Assembly (NCBI RefSeq): GCF_001439815.1
Contig: NZ_JYLM01000003.1
Coordinates: forward strand, 248,001-312,000
DNA length: 64,000 nucleotides
Direction of reading: 5' to 3'
Source of the DNA: Pseudomonas orientalis
Lineage (GTDB): Bacteria; Pseudomonadota; Gammaproteobacteria; Pseudomonadales; Pseudomonadaceae
Shown: piece by piece, positions 22,607 to 31,532 of the stretch
How the letters are laid out: the number at the start of each line of letters is the position of its first letter
Numbering within the stretch: position 1 is the first letter of the stretch
Position numbers and translations under genes: made by a program
The notes under the pieces: generated by a model
Databases searched by the model: none
Seen by the model: the letters and a program-made list of their open reading frames with translations, nothing else
Told to the model about the DNA's origin: nothing

Positions 22607-23550
22607 TGCATCTTCACCCGTGGGTCGAGGGCCACCGTGACCACGTCGGCGATGAAGTTGACCACCACCGTCGCACAGGCCAGCACCATCGCCACGCCCT
22701 GTACCACCATGTAGTCGCGGGTAAAAATACCGCGCACCAGCAACTGGCCGATGCCGGGAATGGCGAACAGGCTTTCGATGACCACTGTGCCGCTGATCAA
22801 CCAGCCGATGTTCACGGCCAGCAGGTTGACCGCCGGCACCAGGGAGTTGGGCACGACGTGACGGCGGAACACGGCGGCTTCCGACAGCCCGCGCGCCCGT
22901 GCCGCGGTGACATGATCGGCCTGCAGTTCCACCAGCATGCTCGCGCGCAAATTGCGCACCAGCACCGCCGACAGCGCCAGGGCAATGGTCAGGCACGGCA
23001 GCACCATATGGTGGGCCTTGTCCAGCCAGGTGCGACCATAACCGGACACCGGGAACAGGCCCCACCGCACACTCAGCAACAGGATCAGCATCAGGCCCAG
23101 CCAGAACGCCGGCATGCCCAGGCCGACCGTGGTGAATACGCGGATCAGGTTGTCCGGCCAGCCGCCTTTATTGCGCGCCGCCAGGGTCGCCAGCGGTACC
23201 GCGATCAACAGCGCCAGCAGCACACTGCCGAGCACCAGCACCAGGGTCGGTTCGATACGCGTGACGATCAGCTTCAGCGCATCCACCTTGTACAGCAGCG
23301 ATTGGCCGAGGTCGCCCTTGAGCAAGTTCTTCAGGAAGTAGACATATTGCAGCCACAACGGCTCATCGAGGCCGTACTGGGCGCGGATTTTCAGCAGCGC
23401 GTCCGGCGTGCTGCGCGAACCCAGCAGCGCACGCGCCGGATCGCCCGGGATCGAGCGCACCAGCACGAAAGTGATCAGGCTGATGCCCAGCAGCACCGGC
23501 AACAATTGCAGGGGCCGGGACAGGACGAAGCGGTAACGCGCCAGGTTCAT
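22603..23550 (-). CDS. Peptide ABC transporter permease (DppB-like)
   Basis: 315 residues, six membrane segments, with the FVLVRSIPGDPA motif near the N-terminus, the EAA loop HVTAARARGLSEAAVFRRHVVPN and FAIPGIGQLLV. It follows the iminopeptidase gene by three bases, so transporter and peptidase are made from one message. The combination suggests uptake of short, probably proline-containing peptides or a peptide-like plant compound that is then hydrolysed. Confidence 0.92.
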   Translation of the reverse strand: MNLARYRFVLSRPLQLLPVLLGISLITFVLVRSIPGDPARALLGSRSTPDALLKIRAQYGLDEPLWLQYVYFLKNLLKGDLGQSLLYKVDALKLIVTRIEPTLVLVLGSVLLALLIAVPLATLAARNKGGWPDNLIRVFTTVGLGMPAFWLGLMLILLLSVRWGLFPVSGYGRTWLDKAHHMVLPCLTIALALSAVLVRNLRASMLVELQADHVTAARARGLSEAAVFRRHVVPNSLVPAVNLLAVNIGWLISGTVVIESLFAIPGIGQLLVRGIFTRDYMVVQGVAMVLACATVVVNFIADVVTVALDPRVKMQ

Positions 23551-23553
23551 GCG

Positions 23554-24441
23554 TCAGCCTCGGTGGCGGGCGAGAAAGTCCAGCAGCACCGGGAAATACG
23601 CCTGGGGTTCTTCGTAGAACGGCATATGGCTGCTGTTGGGAAATACGTGCAGTTCGGCGTGCGGGGCCGCCATTTTCATGCGCATGGCACAGGCCGGGGT
23701 GAGTTCGTCGTGCTGGCCGGTGGTGATCAAGATCGGCATCTTGAACGTGGCCATTTCAGGAATGCGGTTCCAGTCCTTGAGATTGCCGATATACAGGAAT
23801 TCGTTGGGGCCTTGCATGGTTTCGTAGGGCCCCATGTTCCAATCGCCGAGGGAGCGTTTGACCGGCTCCGGCCAGTCATCCAGCCGGCAGACGTGGCGAT
23901 AGTTGAGCAAGGTAATGGCAGCTTGATACTGCGGGTGGTCGAGGGTACCCATGGCTTCATGACGCTGCATCATGGCCACGGTTTCACTGCCCAGGGCGCC
24001 GCGCAAGCGCTCAAGCTCCTGGGACAGGTGGGGAATATCGCCCACCGTGTTTTCCAGGATCAGGCTTTTCAGCGCATCGGGGTAATGGATGGCGTACTCG
24101 ATGCCCAGCCAACCGCCCCAGGAATGCCCGAGCAGATGCACAGGGCCCAGGCCCAGTGCCTGGCGCACGGTCTCGACTTCTTCGACATAACGGCGGATTT
24201 CCCACAGGGAAACGTCGTTCGGTCTGGCTGATGCGCCCGTGCCAAGCTGGTCGAATGCAACCACTCGCAGGTTATGCGCTTTGAGCCAGCCATGGGCGTC
24301 GCGCAAATAGTCACACGGCAGCCCCGGGCCGCCGTTGAGGCACAGCAGCACCTCATCGCCTTCGCCAAAGCTGTAGACCACGAGATTATGGCCGTCGACT
24401 TGCACGTTGTACCGCTGGTCGGGGGCAATTTCACGCCACAT
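23554..24441 (-). CDS. pip: Proline iminopeptidase-family hydrolase, first copy
   Basis: 295 residues, alpha/beta hydrolase of peptidase family S33. Oxyanion region LNGGPGLP, nucleophile elbow GHSWGG, Asp in TGQHDELTP and His in NSSHMPF. Cytoplasmic, no signal peptide. Family members release N-terminal proline from peptides. It heads the six-gene operon with the ABC transporter, and is divergent from the LuxR gene. The inverted repeat at 24524-24545 lies 83 bases upstream. This arrangement, an iminopeptidase on each side of a LuxR solo, is the hallmark of plant-responsive LuxR loci. Confidence 0.9.
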   Translation of the reverse strand: MWREIAPDQRYNVQVDGHNLVVYSFGEGDEVLLCLNGGPGLPCDYLRDAHGWLKAHNLRVVAFDQLGTGASARPNDVSLWEIRRYVEEVETVRQALGLGPVHLLGHSWGGWLGIEYAIHYPDALKSLILENTVGDIPHLSQELERLRGALGSETVAMMQRHEAMGTLDHPQYQAAITLLNYRHVCRLDDWPEPVKRSLGDWNMGPYETMQGPNEFLYIGNLKDWNRIPEMATFKMPILITTGQHDELTPACAMRMKMAAPHAELHVFPNSSHMPFYEEPQAYFPVLLDFLARHRG

Positions 24442-24523
24442 GCATACATTCCTTGTGTTGTATCGGCCTGGCAGGTAGTGGCCGTTTATCACGTCAACAC
24501 TACCGAGGATGCCGCGCGTCCAT

Positions 24524-24545
24524 AACCTAGCGTTTCTTATAGGTT
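24524..24545. promoter_or_regulatory. lux-box-like inverted repeat between pip and pipR
   Basis: AACCTA, ten bases, TAGGTT: a perfect 6-base dyad. The 5' half (AACCTAGC) is repeated exactly at 25401, upstream of the second iminopeptidase gene. Position and size fit a LuxR-family operator. Confidence 0.7.
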
Positions 24546-24624
24546 TGGCCTGGCAGTCCTTCGCCGGGGCGTGGCATTCTACTTGCAGCAAGTCGAGATT
24601 CAAATGAATTCGGGAGCAGAACGG

Positions 24625-25389
24625 ATGCTGGCCAAGCTAACTGCCTTCAATAATCGTCTGATGCCGGGCAGGAGCCTGGACGAGCAGATGGACAATACGT
24701 TCATGCTGGCCCAACAACTGGGCTTCGATGCGCTGGTGTACGACTACACGCCGGTGCCCATCGACCTCAATGGCGCGCTGATCACGCCGTCGGTGCTGCA
24801 ACTGCGCAACACGCCGACCGACTGGCACGCCTTGTGGTGCAGCGAAGGGTTCTACCAGATCGACCCGGTGCAGCACTTGGCCTTGCGCAGCGTGTCGCCG
24901 TTTGTCTGGTCGTATGAGCCAAAGGCCGAGACTGCACTGCAAACGATCATCGACCCCTGCCATGCCCCCGTTTCGTCCTATCTGCATGAACAACAGTTGA
25001 CCTGCGGCGTCAGCGTGCCGATCCACCTGCCCCGTGGCGGCTTCGCCTCTTTGACCGGGCTGCGCACCGGTAAGGCGAGCACGGTATTGAAAGAGGCGCA
25101 GCACACCTTGTCGGACTTCAGCGTGATCAGCCACGCGTTGCAGGAGGCGGCTTATCCCTTGTTCAACAAAGCGTTGCGCACCTATCCGCATATCCATCTG
25201 ACCAAACGCGAGCGCGAGTGCCTGAAATGGGCGGCCGAGGGCTTGACTGCGGCCGAAATCGCCACGCAATTGACCCGTTCATTGGCGGTAGTGACCCTGC
25301 ACCTGGCGTCGGCCATGCACAAATTGGGCGCCAAGAATCGCGTGCAGGCGGTGGTGCGCGCCACGCACTACCGGTTACTGGACGATTGA
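24625..25389 (+). CDS. pipR: LuxR solo of the plant-responsive (PipR/PsoR/OryR) subfamily
   Basis: 254 residues from ATG 24625, chosen because GGGAG lies nine bases before it; ATG 24604 and GTG 24571 are alternatives. The N-terminal autoinducer-binding domain aligns with TraR spacing: W67, W71, D80, P81 and W95 correspond to TraR W57, Y61, D70, P71 and W85. Tyr61 is thus replaced by Trp, as in plant-associated solos, while Trp57 is kept (Met in the classic members). The C-terminal HTH is LTKRERECLKWAAEGLTAAE onward. There is no luxI nearby. Relatives respond to plant extracts, and PipR of a poplar endophyte to an ethanolamine derivative, activating flanking pip genes. Confidence 0.88.
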   Translation: MLAKLTAFNNRLMPGRSLDEQMDNTFMLAQQLGFDALVYDYTPVPIDLNGALITPSVLQLRNTPTDWHALWCSEGFYQIDPVQHLALRSVSPFVWSYEPKAETALQTIIDPCHAPVSSYLHEQQLTCGVSVPIHLPRGGFASLTGLRTGKASTVLKEAQHTLSDFSVISHALQEAAYPLFNKALRTYPHIHLTKRERECLKWAAEGLTAAEIATQLTRSLAVVTLHLASAMHKLGAKNRVQAVVRATHYRLLDD

Positions 25390-25400
25390 TCCTTACGCAA

Positions 25401-25422
25401 AACCTAGCTGTTTTGCTAGTTA
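25401..25422. promoter_or_regulatory. lux-box-like inverted repeat upstream of second pip
   Basis: AACCTAGC, six bases, GCTAGTTA: inner dyad CTAGC/GCTAG perfect, outer bases partly. Shares AACCTAGC and the GTTT core with the element at 24524. It ends 59 bases before the start of the iminopeptidase gene at 25482. Confidence 0.7.
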
Positions 25423-25481
25423 CCTAAACGTCGCGTGCAGACTATCGTAGCCCTGATCCTTTTTTCAGAGCAGGGTACGAA

Positions 25482-26414
25482 ATGGAATTCATCGATAAAG
25501 TCCGCGAAGGCTACGCCCCCTTCGGCACCTATCAGACGTGGTATCGCGTCACCGGTGAGCTGGCCACAGGCCGCACACCGCTGGTGATCATCCATGGCGG
25601 CCCCGGCTGCACTCACGATTACGTCGACGCATTCAAGGATGTGGCCGCCAGCGGCCACGCGGTGATTCACTACGACCAGTTGGGCAACGGTCGTTCAACG
25701 CACCTGCCGGAAAAACCGGCTTCGTTCTGGACCGTCGAGCTGTTCCTCAATGAGTTGAACAACCTGCTCGACCACCTGCAAATCAGCGACAACTACGCGA
25801 TCCTCGGCCAATCCTGGGGCGGCATGCTCGGCAGCGAACATGCGATTTTGCAGCCCAAGGGCCTGCGCGCCTTTATCCCGGCCAACTCACCGACGTGCAT
25901 GCGCACTTGGGTCAGCGAGGCCAATCGGCTGCGCAAGCTGTTGCCCGAAGGTGTGCATGAAACATTGCTCAGGCATGAAGCCGCCGGTACCTACCAGGAC
26001 CCGGAATACCAGGCCGCCTCGCGGGTTTTCTACGACCAGCACGTGTGCCGGGTCAACCCGTGGCCGGAAGAAGTCGCGCGCACCTTCGCCCAGGTCGACG
26101 CCGACCCGACCGTGTACCACGCCATGAGCGGCCCGACGGAATTTCATGTGATCGGCAGCTTGAAGGACTGGAACGTGATCGGTCGCCTGCCTGCGATCAA
26201 CGTGCCGACCCTGGTGATCTCCGGTCGGCACGACGAGGCCACGCCGCTGGTGGTCAAGCCGTTCCTGGACGAAATCCCGGACGTGCGCTGGGCGCTGTTC
26301 GAAGACTCCAGCCACATGCCCCACGTGGAAGAACGCCAGGCGTGCATGGGCACCGTGGTGAAGTTTCTGGATGAGGTGTGCTCAATGCCGCACAAAGCCC
26401 TCAAGGCCGGCTGA
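25482..26414 (+). CDS. pip: Proline iminopeptidase-family hydrolase, second copy
   Basis: 310 residues, peptidase S33 fold: [12 protein letters not shown], nucleophile GQSWGGMLG, Asp in SGRHDEATP, His in DSSHMPHVE. Only moderately similar to the copy at 23554, so it is an old duplication and not a recent tandem copy. It is transcribed in the same direction as pipR, 92 bases downstream, with its own lux-box-like element, so it is probably a direct PipR target. The residue after the catalytic Gly-Gly-Pro-Gly differs (Cys-Thr instead of Leu-Pro), which may alter specificity. Confidence 0.9.
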   Translation: MEFIDKVREGYAPFGTYQTWYRVTGELATGRTPLVIIHGGPGCTHDYVDAFKDVAASGHAVIHYDQLGNGRSTHLPEKPASFWTVELFLNELNNLLDHLQISDNYAILGQSWGGMLGSEHAILQPKGLRAFIPANSPTCMRTWVSEANRLRKLLPEGVHETLLRHEAAGTYQDPEYQAASRVFYDQHVCRVNPWPEEVARTFAQVDADPTVYHAMSGPTEFHVIGSLKDWNVIGRLPAINVPTLVISGRHDEATPLVVKPFLDEIPDVRWALFEDSSHMPHVEERQACMGTVVKFLDEVCSMPHKALKAG

Positions 26415-26421
26415 ATTCCAA

Positions 26422-26580
26422 TGTGGGAGGGGGCTTGCCTTAAGGCTTTTTGTAGGAGCGAGCTTGCTCGCGAAAAACGGCAACGATAACGCGTGCTTCC
26501 TGAATGAACGCGGTGCCTGTGAGTTTTTCGCGAGCAAGCTCGCTCCTACAGACTGGCATCAGGCCTTGCCCCCTCCCACA
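26422..26580. repeat. Nested REPINs: one family inserted in the other
   Basis: Outer arms belong to the GTGGGAGGGGGCTTGC family (TGTGGGAGGGGGCTTGCC at 26422, CCTTGCCCCCTCCCACA ending at 26580). Between them, 26451-26550 is a complete REPIN of the other family (TGTAGGAGCGAGCTTGCTCG ... CTCGCTCCTACA). The NCS2 permease stop is two bases beyond the outer arm. Confidence 0.88.
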
Positions 26581-26581
26581 T

Positions 26582-28084
26582 TCAGACCTCAGTGGTTTCA
26601 GGTTTGGCGGTTTTCTTCAAGGTATCCGCCACCAGTGGAATTTCCTTGCCCTCGGCATCGAACAGCTTCCCGCCCCGGTAGTAATCGCCATCGCGCAGCG
26701 CCGCCACGTCGCGAAAGCACAAACTGCGCTCAGTCCCCGCCACGAATACCGATTGCTGGTCCGAGTTACCGGCGGTGAAGTGGTTGAACGTCAGGTTGAG
26801 CAAGATCGCCATGATCGCCGACGAGCTGATGCCCGAATGGAAAATGGTCGCGAACCAGCTGGGGAATTGATCGTAGAAGCTGGGCGCGGCGATGGGAATC
26901 ATGCCGAAACCGATACTCGTGGCGACGATGATCAGGTTCATGTTGTTGCGGTAATCCACCTTGGACAAGGTGCGAATACCGCTGGCGGCCACTGTGCCGA
27001 ACAGCACAATGCCGGCACCGCCAAGCACCGAGGTGGGCACGGCGGCAATCACCCGGCCCATGAATGGCAGCAGGCCAAGCACCACCAGGAACACCCCGCC
27101 GGTTGCCACCACGAACCGGCTCTTCACCCCGGTGACCGCCACCAGGCCGACGTTCTGGGCGAATGCGCTTTGCGTGAATGAACCGAAAATCGGCGCGAAC
27201 AGGCTCGACAACATATCGGCGCGCAGGCCGTTGCCGAGGCGTTTGGAGTCGACTTTGGTGTCGATGATCTCGCCCACCGCCAGAATGTCCGCCGAGGTTT
27301 CCACCAGCGTCACCATCACCACGATGCACATGGAAATGATCGCCGCCACATGAAAAGTCGGCATGCCGAAATGGAACGGCGTGGGAAAGCCGAACATGGG
27401 CCCCTGGGTCACGCCGGAGAAGTCGGCCATGCCCAGGAACACCGCGATCACCGTGCCGATCACCATCGCCAGCAGAATCGACAGGCGCGAGATGGCGGCG
27501 CTGCCGATTTTGCTCAGCAGCAACACCAGCACCAGCGTCAGTGCCGCCAGGCCGATATTCGACATGCTGCCGAAATCCGCCGCGCGGCTGTTGCCGCCCA
27601 TGGCCCAGCGCGCCGCCACGGGCATCAGGGTCAGGCCGATGGTGGTAATCACAATACCGGTCACCAGCGGCGGGAAAAACTGGGTGATGCGCGAGAATAC
27701 CGGGGTGATCAACAAACCAATGAACGACGCGGCCATCACCGCGCCGAGAATCGCCGGCACGCCCCCTGCCCCGTCACTGCCAACGATCGCCACCATGGTC
27801 GCCACGCCGGCGAACGACACGCCTTGCACCAGCGGCAACTGGCACCCGAAGAACGGCAGGCCAAGGGTTTGCAGCAACGTGGCCAGGCCGCCGGCAAACA
27901 ACGACGCGGCGATCAACAGGCCGATATCCGCTGGCGACAGCCCGGCCGCCTGGCCGACGATCAACGGTACCGCAACGATGCCGCCATACATGGTGAGCAC
28001 ATGCTGCAGGCCGTAAGCCATGTTGGCGGCGACGCCCAGATTTTCATCTTCGGGCCGCGGCGGTGACGCCTTCGAGATAGTCAT
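26582..28084 (-). CDS. NCS2 purine permease (xanthine/urate type)
   Basis: 500 residues, about 12-14 membrane segments. The NCS2 signature appears as FAQNVGLVAVTGVKSRF near residue 310, and the N-terminal QHVLTMYGG with LPLVQGVSF are typical of the family. Proton symporters of this type import xanthine, urate or uracil; the TG after the signature favours the oxidised-purine branch, but substrate is uncertain. It is divergent from a Tsx-like porin gene, and purine-type genes follow, which supports a purine role. A GntR-style palindrome lies in the shared intergenic region. Confidence 0.85.
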   Translation of the reverse strand: MTISKASPPRPEDENLGVAANMAYGLQHVLTMYGGIVAVPLIVGQAAGLSPADIGLLIAASLFAGGLATLLQTLGLPFFGCQLPLVQGVSFAGVATMVAIVGSDGAGGVPAILGAVMAASFIGLLITPVFSRITQFFPPLVTGIVITTIGLTLMPVAARWAMGGNSRAADFGSMSNIGLAALTLVLVLLLSKIGSAAISRLSILLAMVIGTVIAVFLGMADFSGVTQGPMFGFPTPFHFGMPTFHVAAIISMCIVVMVTLVETSADILAVGEIIDTKVDSKRLGNGLRADMLSSLFAPIFGSFTQSAFAQNVGLVAVTGVKSRFVVATGGVFLVVLGLLPFMGRVIAAVPTSVLGGAGIVLFGTVAASGIRTLSKVDYRNNMNLIIVATSIGFGMIPIAAPSFYDQFPSWFATIFHSGISSSAIMAILLNLTFNHFTAGNSDQQSVFVAGTERSLCFRDVAALRDGDYYRGGKLFDAEGKEIPLVADTLKKTAKPETTEV

Positions 28085-28117
28085 GGTGAGGGGATCTCTG
28101 TTTTTGTTGTGCGCTCA

Positions 28118-28161
28118 CTGTATGCAATGTTGAGACTGTATGTCCATAGAGTTGTATACAA
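28118..28161. promoter_or_regulatory. GntR-type operator sites between permease and porin genes
   Basis: TTGTATACAA at 28152-28161 is a perfect 10-base palindrome matching the core of GntR-family operators. CTGTATGCAA at 28118-28127 matches it at 8 of 10 positions, 34 bases away. No gntR gene is in this neighbourhood. Confidence 0.6.
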
Positions 28162-28242
28162 TCATCCGGACAAGATACCCTTTCGCGGCGTTACAAAAAC
28201 AATCCGGCCGTCATGAGCCAGAACGCCAAAGGACCCACCAGA

Positions 28243-29076
28243 ATGAAAAAGGCATTGCAGGGCGCAACCGTCGCATTGACCCTCCTCGGCGGCGGGGAGG
28301 CTGTCGCAGTGGAATGGATGAACAACAGCCTGGGGTTTCGCTACGGCCAACACTTCACCAACCCGAACAACCCTGACGACTTCAGCAAGCGCATCTATAG
28401 CTTCACCCACGCCAGCGGCTACGGGTACGGCAGCAATTTCCTGAATCTCGATGTGTTCCTGTCCGACAGCAAAGACCCACGCAAGGGCACCGACCACGGT
28501 GGCAGCGAGGTGTACGCGGTTTACCGTCATCAGCTCTACGTCTCACGGGTATTCGATGTGCCGCAGGGTTCCGGGTTGATCAAGGATTACGCGCTGACGC
28601 TGGGCTTCGATGCCAACCGCAATAACAACTTCGCTTCCGCCAAGAAGCGCGCATTGGTGATCGGCCCGACCTTGAAATTCAATACCGTCGGTGTGCTGGA
28701 CCTGAGCCTGATGTACTACAAGGAAAAGAACCACACCGGCATTCCGGGCGCGAAGGAATCGAACCACACCTTCGACGCCACTTACATGCTCAACCTGACC
28801 TGGATGCGCCCGTTCGAGATCGCCAACCACGCGGCGAAATTCCAGGGTTTTATCAATTACGTTGGAGAGAAAGGCGAGGACTATCATGGCCGCGATACCG
28901 CGTCGGAAGCGCTGATGCGTACCGCGTTGATGGTGGCGGTGCGGCCGGGCAAAAGCGTCAAGCCGAACCTGTACCTCGGTGTGGGCTATGAATACTGGCA
29001 TAACAAGTTTGGCGTGGACGGCGGCCGGGGTAGCCGCACGTCGACGCCGACGTTGAACATGGAAGTATCGTTCTAA
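28243..29076 (+). CDS. Tsx/OmpK-like nucleoside-channel outer membrane protein
   Basis: 277 residues from MKKALQGATV, which gives a normal signal peptide ending GEAVA-VEW; an upstream ATG at 28213 adds ten residues. The mature part has alternating aromatic and polar residues typical of a 12-stranded barrel, with SLGFRYG near the start, SGYGYGSNFLNLDVFLSD and a C-terminal strand ending in NMEVSF, whose final Phe is the usual barrel-assembly signal. Tsx channels pass nucleosides and deoxynucleosides. Divergent from the NCS2 permease, so outer and inner membrane uptake may be coregulated. Confidence 0.8.
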   Translation: MKKALQGATVALTLLGGGEAVAVEWMNNSLGFRYGQHFTNPNNPDDFSKRIYSFTHASGYGYGSNFLNLDVFLSDSKDPRKGTDHGGSEVYAVYRHQLYVSRVFDVPQGSGLIKDYALTLGFDANRNNNFASAKKRALVIGPTLKFNTVGVLDLSLMYYKEKNHTGIPGAKESNHTFDATYMLNLTWMRPFEIANHAAKFQGFINYVGEKGEDYHGRDTASEALMRTALMVAVRPGKSVKPNLYLGVGYEYWHNKFGVDGGRGSRTSTPTLNMEVSF

Positions 29077-29096
29077 CTGAAGAAACTCAATACAAA

Positions 29097-29184
29097 TGTG
29101 GGAGGGGGCTTGCCCCCGATTGCGGTGGGTCAGCTGGATATTTGGCACTGACATACCGCCATCGGGGGCGAGCCCCCTCCCACA
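29097..29184. repeat. REPIN, GTGGGAGGGGGCTTGC family
   Basis: Inverted arms TGTGGGAGGGGGCTTGCCCC and ATCGGGGGCGAGCCCCCTCC between the porin gene and the MFS gene. Confidence 0.9.
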
Positions 29185-29199
29185 TTTCTGACCGCATTA

Positions 29200-30384
29200 T
29201 CACTTCAGATCAGTTGCCAGCTCCGAGCACTCCGCCTTCGGCCGCGCCAGCCAGTAACCCAACACCGCCAACGGCGCGGTCGCCAGCATCACAATCACTG
29301 TGATCAACAGCGGCCGCTCGATCATCGACGACACCAGCAGGCTGGCGAGAAAGCACAAGCCCAACTGCAGGGTATTTTGCAGCGCCGCCGCCTTGCCGGA
29401 ATTTTCCGAAAACGGCATCAGTGCATTCGCCACCACGATCGGGTAGCTGGCACCGTTGCACAGCGCCATCAGGCAGAACGGAATCAGCAAAGTGGTGAGG
29501 GTCGGCACTGTCAGGGTTGCAACCAGGTACAACGCCACCATGCTCAGGCAATAGAAGGCGAGCAGCCACGGCAGCAAGGTTTTGCCCGGCAAGCGCTGCA
29601 AGGCGCTGCGGCAACTGTAGCCGCCGACGAGAAAGGCCAGGGTCGGCACAACGTAGCTGAGGCCGATGTCACTCGGGCTGTAGCCCATGCCGCCGAGGAT
29701 GAATGGCGAAGCGGTCAGCCAGGCAAAGAAGCTGGCGGAGCAGGCGGCAAATATCATGACGTTGCCGGTAAATACCCGTGACGTGAGCAGCTGCGCATAG
29801 CCCAGGCGCACGGGTTGCTCCGTCTGACGCTTCGGCGGGCTGCGCAGGAACACCGTCGGCAGCAGCAGGAGCAGCGACACCCCCAGCAACACACCGAAAA
29901 TCGCCTGCCAGCCAAAGTGATTCAATACCATCGCGCCCAACAAGGGTGCCAACGCCGGCGACAGCGACATCAGCGGCATAATGCTGGCGAAGACGCGATG
30001 AGCCTTGTGCGCCGGATAGCGGTCAATCACCAGCGCCTGCCAACTCACGGCCGCAGAGCACACGCCGATCGCCTGCATAAAGCGCAATGCCCAGAGCTGC
30101 GGCGCAGTCTGCACCCAGAACATGCCCAGGCAACCCAGTACAAACAGGCTCAACCCCATGAGCAGGACCGGCTTGCGTCCGAGCCGGTCGGACAATGGCC
30201 CCCACAGCAGCTGCCCTAGCGCAAAACCGGCGAGGAAAATGCTCAAGCTGGCGCCCACGGCCCCGGCGCCAATCTGTAATTGCTCGCCCATGGCGCCAAA
30301 CGCCGGCAAGTACATGTCCATGGCGAGATAACCGAGCATGCTCAGCCCCGCCAGATACCAAGTGAAACCAAAAGAATTTTTCAT
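29200..30384 (-). CDS. punC: Bcr/CflA-type MFS transporter, PunC-like
   Basis: 394 residues, 12 membrane segments, with the MFS loop motif [14 protein letters not shown] and [11 protein letters not shown] in helix 1 as in Bcr/CflA proteins. It is divergent from a LysR gene that closely resembles E. coli PunR (YdhB), and E. coli punC (ydhC) has the same divergent position next to punR, so it is probably the PunC counterpart, a purine (adenosine-related) transporter. The alternative is a general drug exporter of the Bcr family. Confidence 0.75.
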   Translation of the reverse strand: MKNSFGFTWYLAGLSMLGYLAMDMYLPAFGAMGEQLQIGAGAVGASLSIFLAGFALGQLLWGPLSDRLGRKPVLLMGLSLFVLGCLGMFWVQTAPQLWALRFMQAIGVCSAAVSWQALVIDRYPAHKAHRVFASIMPLMSLSPALAPLLGAMVLNHFGWQAIFGVLLGVSLLLLLPTVFLRSPPKRQTEQPVRLGYAQLLTSRVFTGNVMIFAACSASFFAWLTASPFILGGMGYSPSDIGLSYVVPTLAFLVGGYSCRSALQRLPGKTLLPWLLAFYCLSMVALYLVATLTVPTLTTLLIPFCLMALCNGASYPIVVANALMPFSENSGKAAALQNTLQLGLCFLASLLVSSMIERPLLITVIVMLATAPLAVLGYWLARPKAECSELATDLK

Positions 30385-30506
30385 TGAAGCCTTGTAGATC
30401 CTGCCATCAAACTATTTGCTGACTGGCGCCCATTATGAAGCTGGCAGTTCTTCTGTGAAGCGATAATAATTGGACAGTCTTATCAATAATTTTGAAGGCA
30501 ACCGAC

Positions 30507-31415
30507 ATGTGGTCCGAATACTCCCTGGACGTAGTCGATGCCGTCGCACGCCACGGCAGTTTCAGCGCCGCCGCCCAGGAACTGCATCGCGTACCGTCGG
30601 CCATCAGCTATACGGTGCGTCAGCTGGAAGAGTGGCTGGCGGTGCCGCTGTTCATACGGCGCCACCGTGACGTGGAGCTGACGCCCGCTGGTCGGCTGTT
30701 TATCGACGAAGCCCGCGGTGTGATGAAAAAAATGCTCGGCACCCGGCGCTTGTGCCAGCAGGTGGCCAATGGCTGGAGCGGTCAGTTGAAGGTGGCCGTG
30801 GATTCCATCGTCAAACCGCAGCGCTGTCGGCAGCTGGTGCTGGATTTCTATCGGCAGTTTCCCGAAGTGGAATTGCTGCTGGAGTACGAGGTGTACAACG
30901 GCGTGTGGGATGCGCTGGCGGACGAGCGCACCGACATTGTGATCGGCGCCACCAGCGCGGTGCCGGTGGCCAGCCACTTCAGCTTTCGCGATATGGGCTT
31001 GTTGAACTGGTTGTGCGTGGTCAGCGCCAACCATCCCCTGGCAACCGTGAGCGGGCTACTCAGTGACGATCAACTGCGGCCCTTCGCCTCCCTGTGCATG
31101 ACCGACACCTCACGCAACCTGCCCAAGCGGGACACCTGGACCCTGGATAACCAGCGGCGCCTGGTGGTGCCCAACTGGTCCTCGGCGCTCGATTGCCTGC
31201 GCGATGGCTTGTGCGTCGGCATGGCCCCGGCGCATCAGGTGCTGCCGTGGATCGAGCGCGGCGAGCTGGTGGCGCTGCAATTGAGCCGACCCTTTCCGGC
31301 CAGCCCATCCTGCGTGGCCTGGGCGCAGAACAAACTGTCGCCGGCCATGGCCTGGTTGCTGGAGTACCTGGGGGATACCGAAACCCTGAATCAGGAGTGG
31401 TTGAATGGCATCTGA
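30507..31415 (+). CDS. punR: LysR-family regulator, PunR-like
   Basis: 302 residues from MWSEYSLDVVDAVARHGSFS, with GAAGGC eight bases before the ATG. The winged HTH (SAAAQELHRVPSAISYTVRQL) and the whole N-terminal third match my memory of E. coli PunR/YdhB almost residue for residue. The C-terminal half is a periplasmic-binding-protein-like sensor (GQLKVAVDSIVKP at its start). PunR activates punC in response to purines; the 122-base divergent intergenic region would hold the operator. Confidence 0.8.
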   Translation: MWSEYSLDVVDAVARHGSFSAAAQELHRVPSAISYTVRQLEEWLAVPLFIRRHRDVELTPAGRLFIDEARGVMKKMLGTRRLCQQVANGWSGQLKVAVDSIVKPQRCRQLVLDFYRQFPEVELLLEYEVYNGVWDALADERTDIVIGATSAVPVASHFSFRDMGLLNWLCVVSANHPLATVSGLLSDDQLRPFASLCMTDTSRNLPKRDTWTLDNQRRLVVPNWSSALDCLRDGLCVGMAPAHQVLPWIERGELVALQLSRPFPASPSCVAWAQNKLSPAMAWLLEYLGDTETLNQEWLNGI

Positions 31416-31431
31416 AAGCAGTACAGAACTG

Positions 31432-31520
31432 TGTGGAAGGGGGCTTGCTCCCGATAGCGGTCTTTCAGTACCCGATGTGCTGGCTGAACCATTGCTATCG
31501 GGGGCAAGCCCCCTCCCACA
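31432..31520. repeat. REPIN, GTGGGAGGGGGCTTGC family
   Basis: Inverted arms TGTGGAAGGGGGCTTGCTCC and ATCGGGGGCAAGCCCCCTCC between two convergent genes; the first arm has drifted. Confidence 0.88.
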
Positions 31521-31532
31521 TTTGATTGCATT

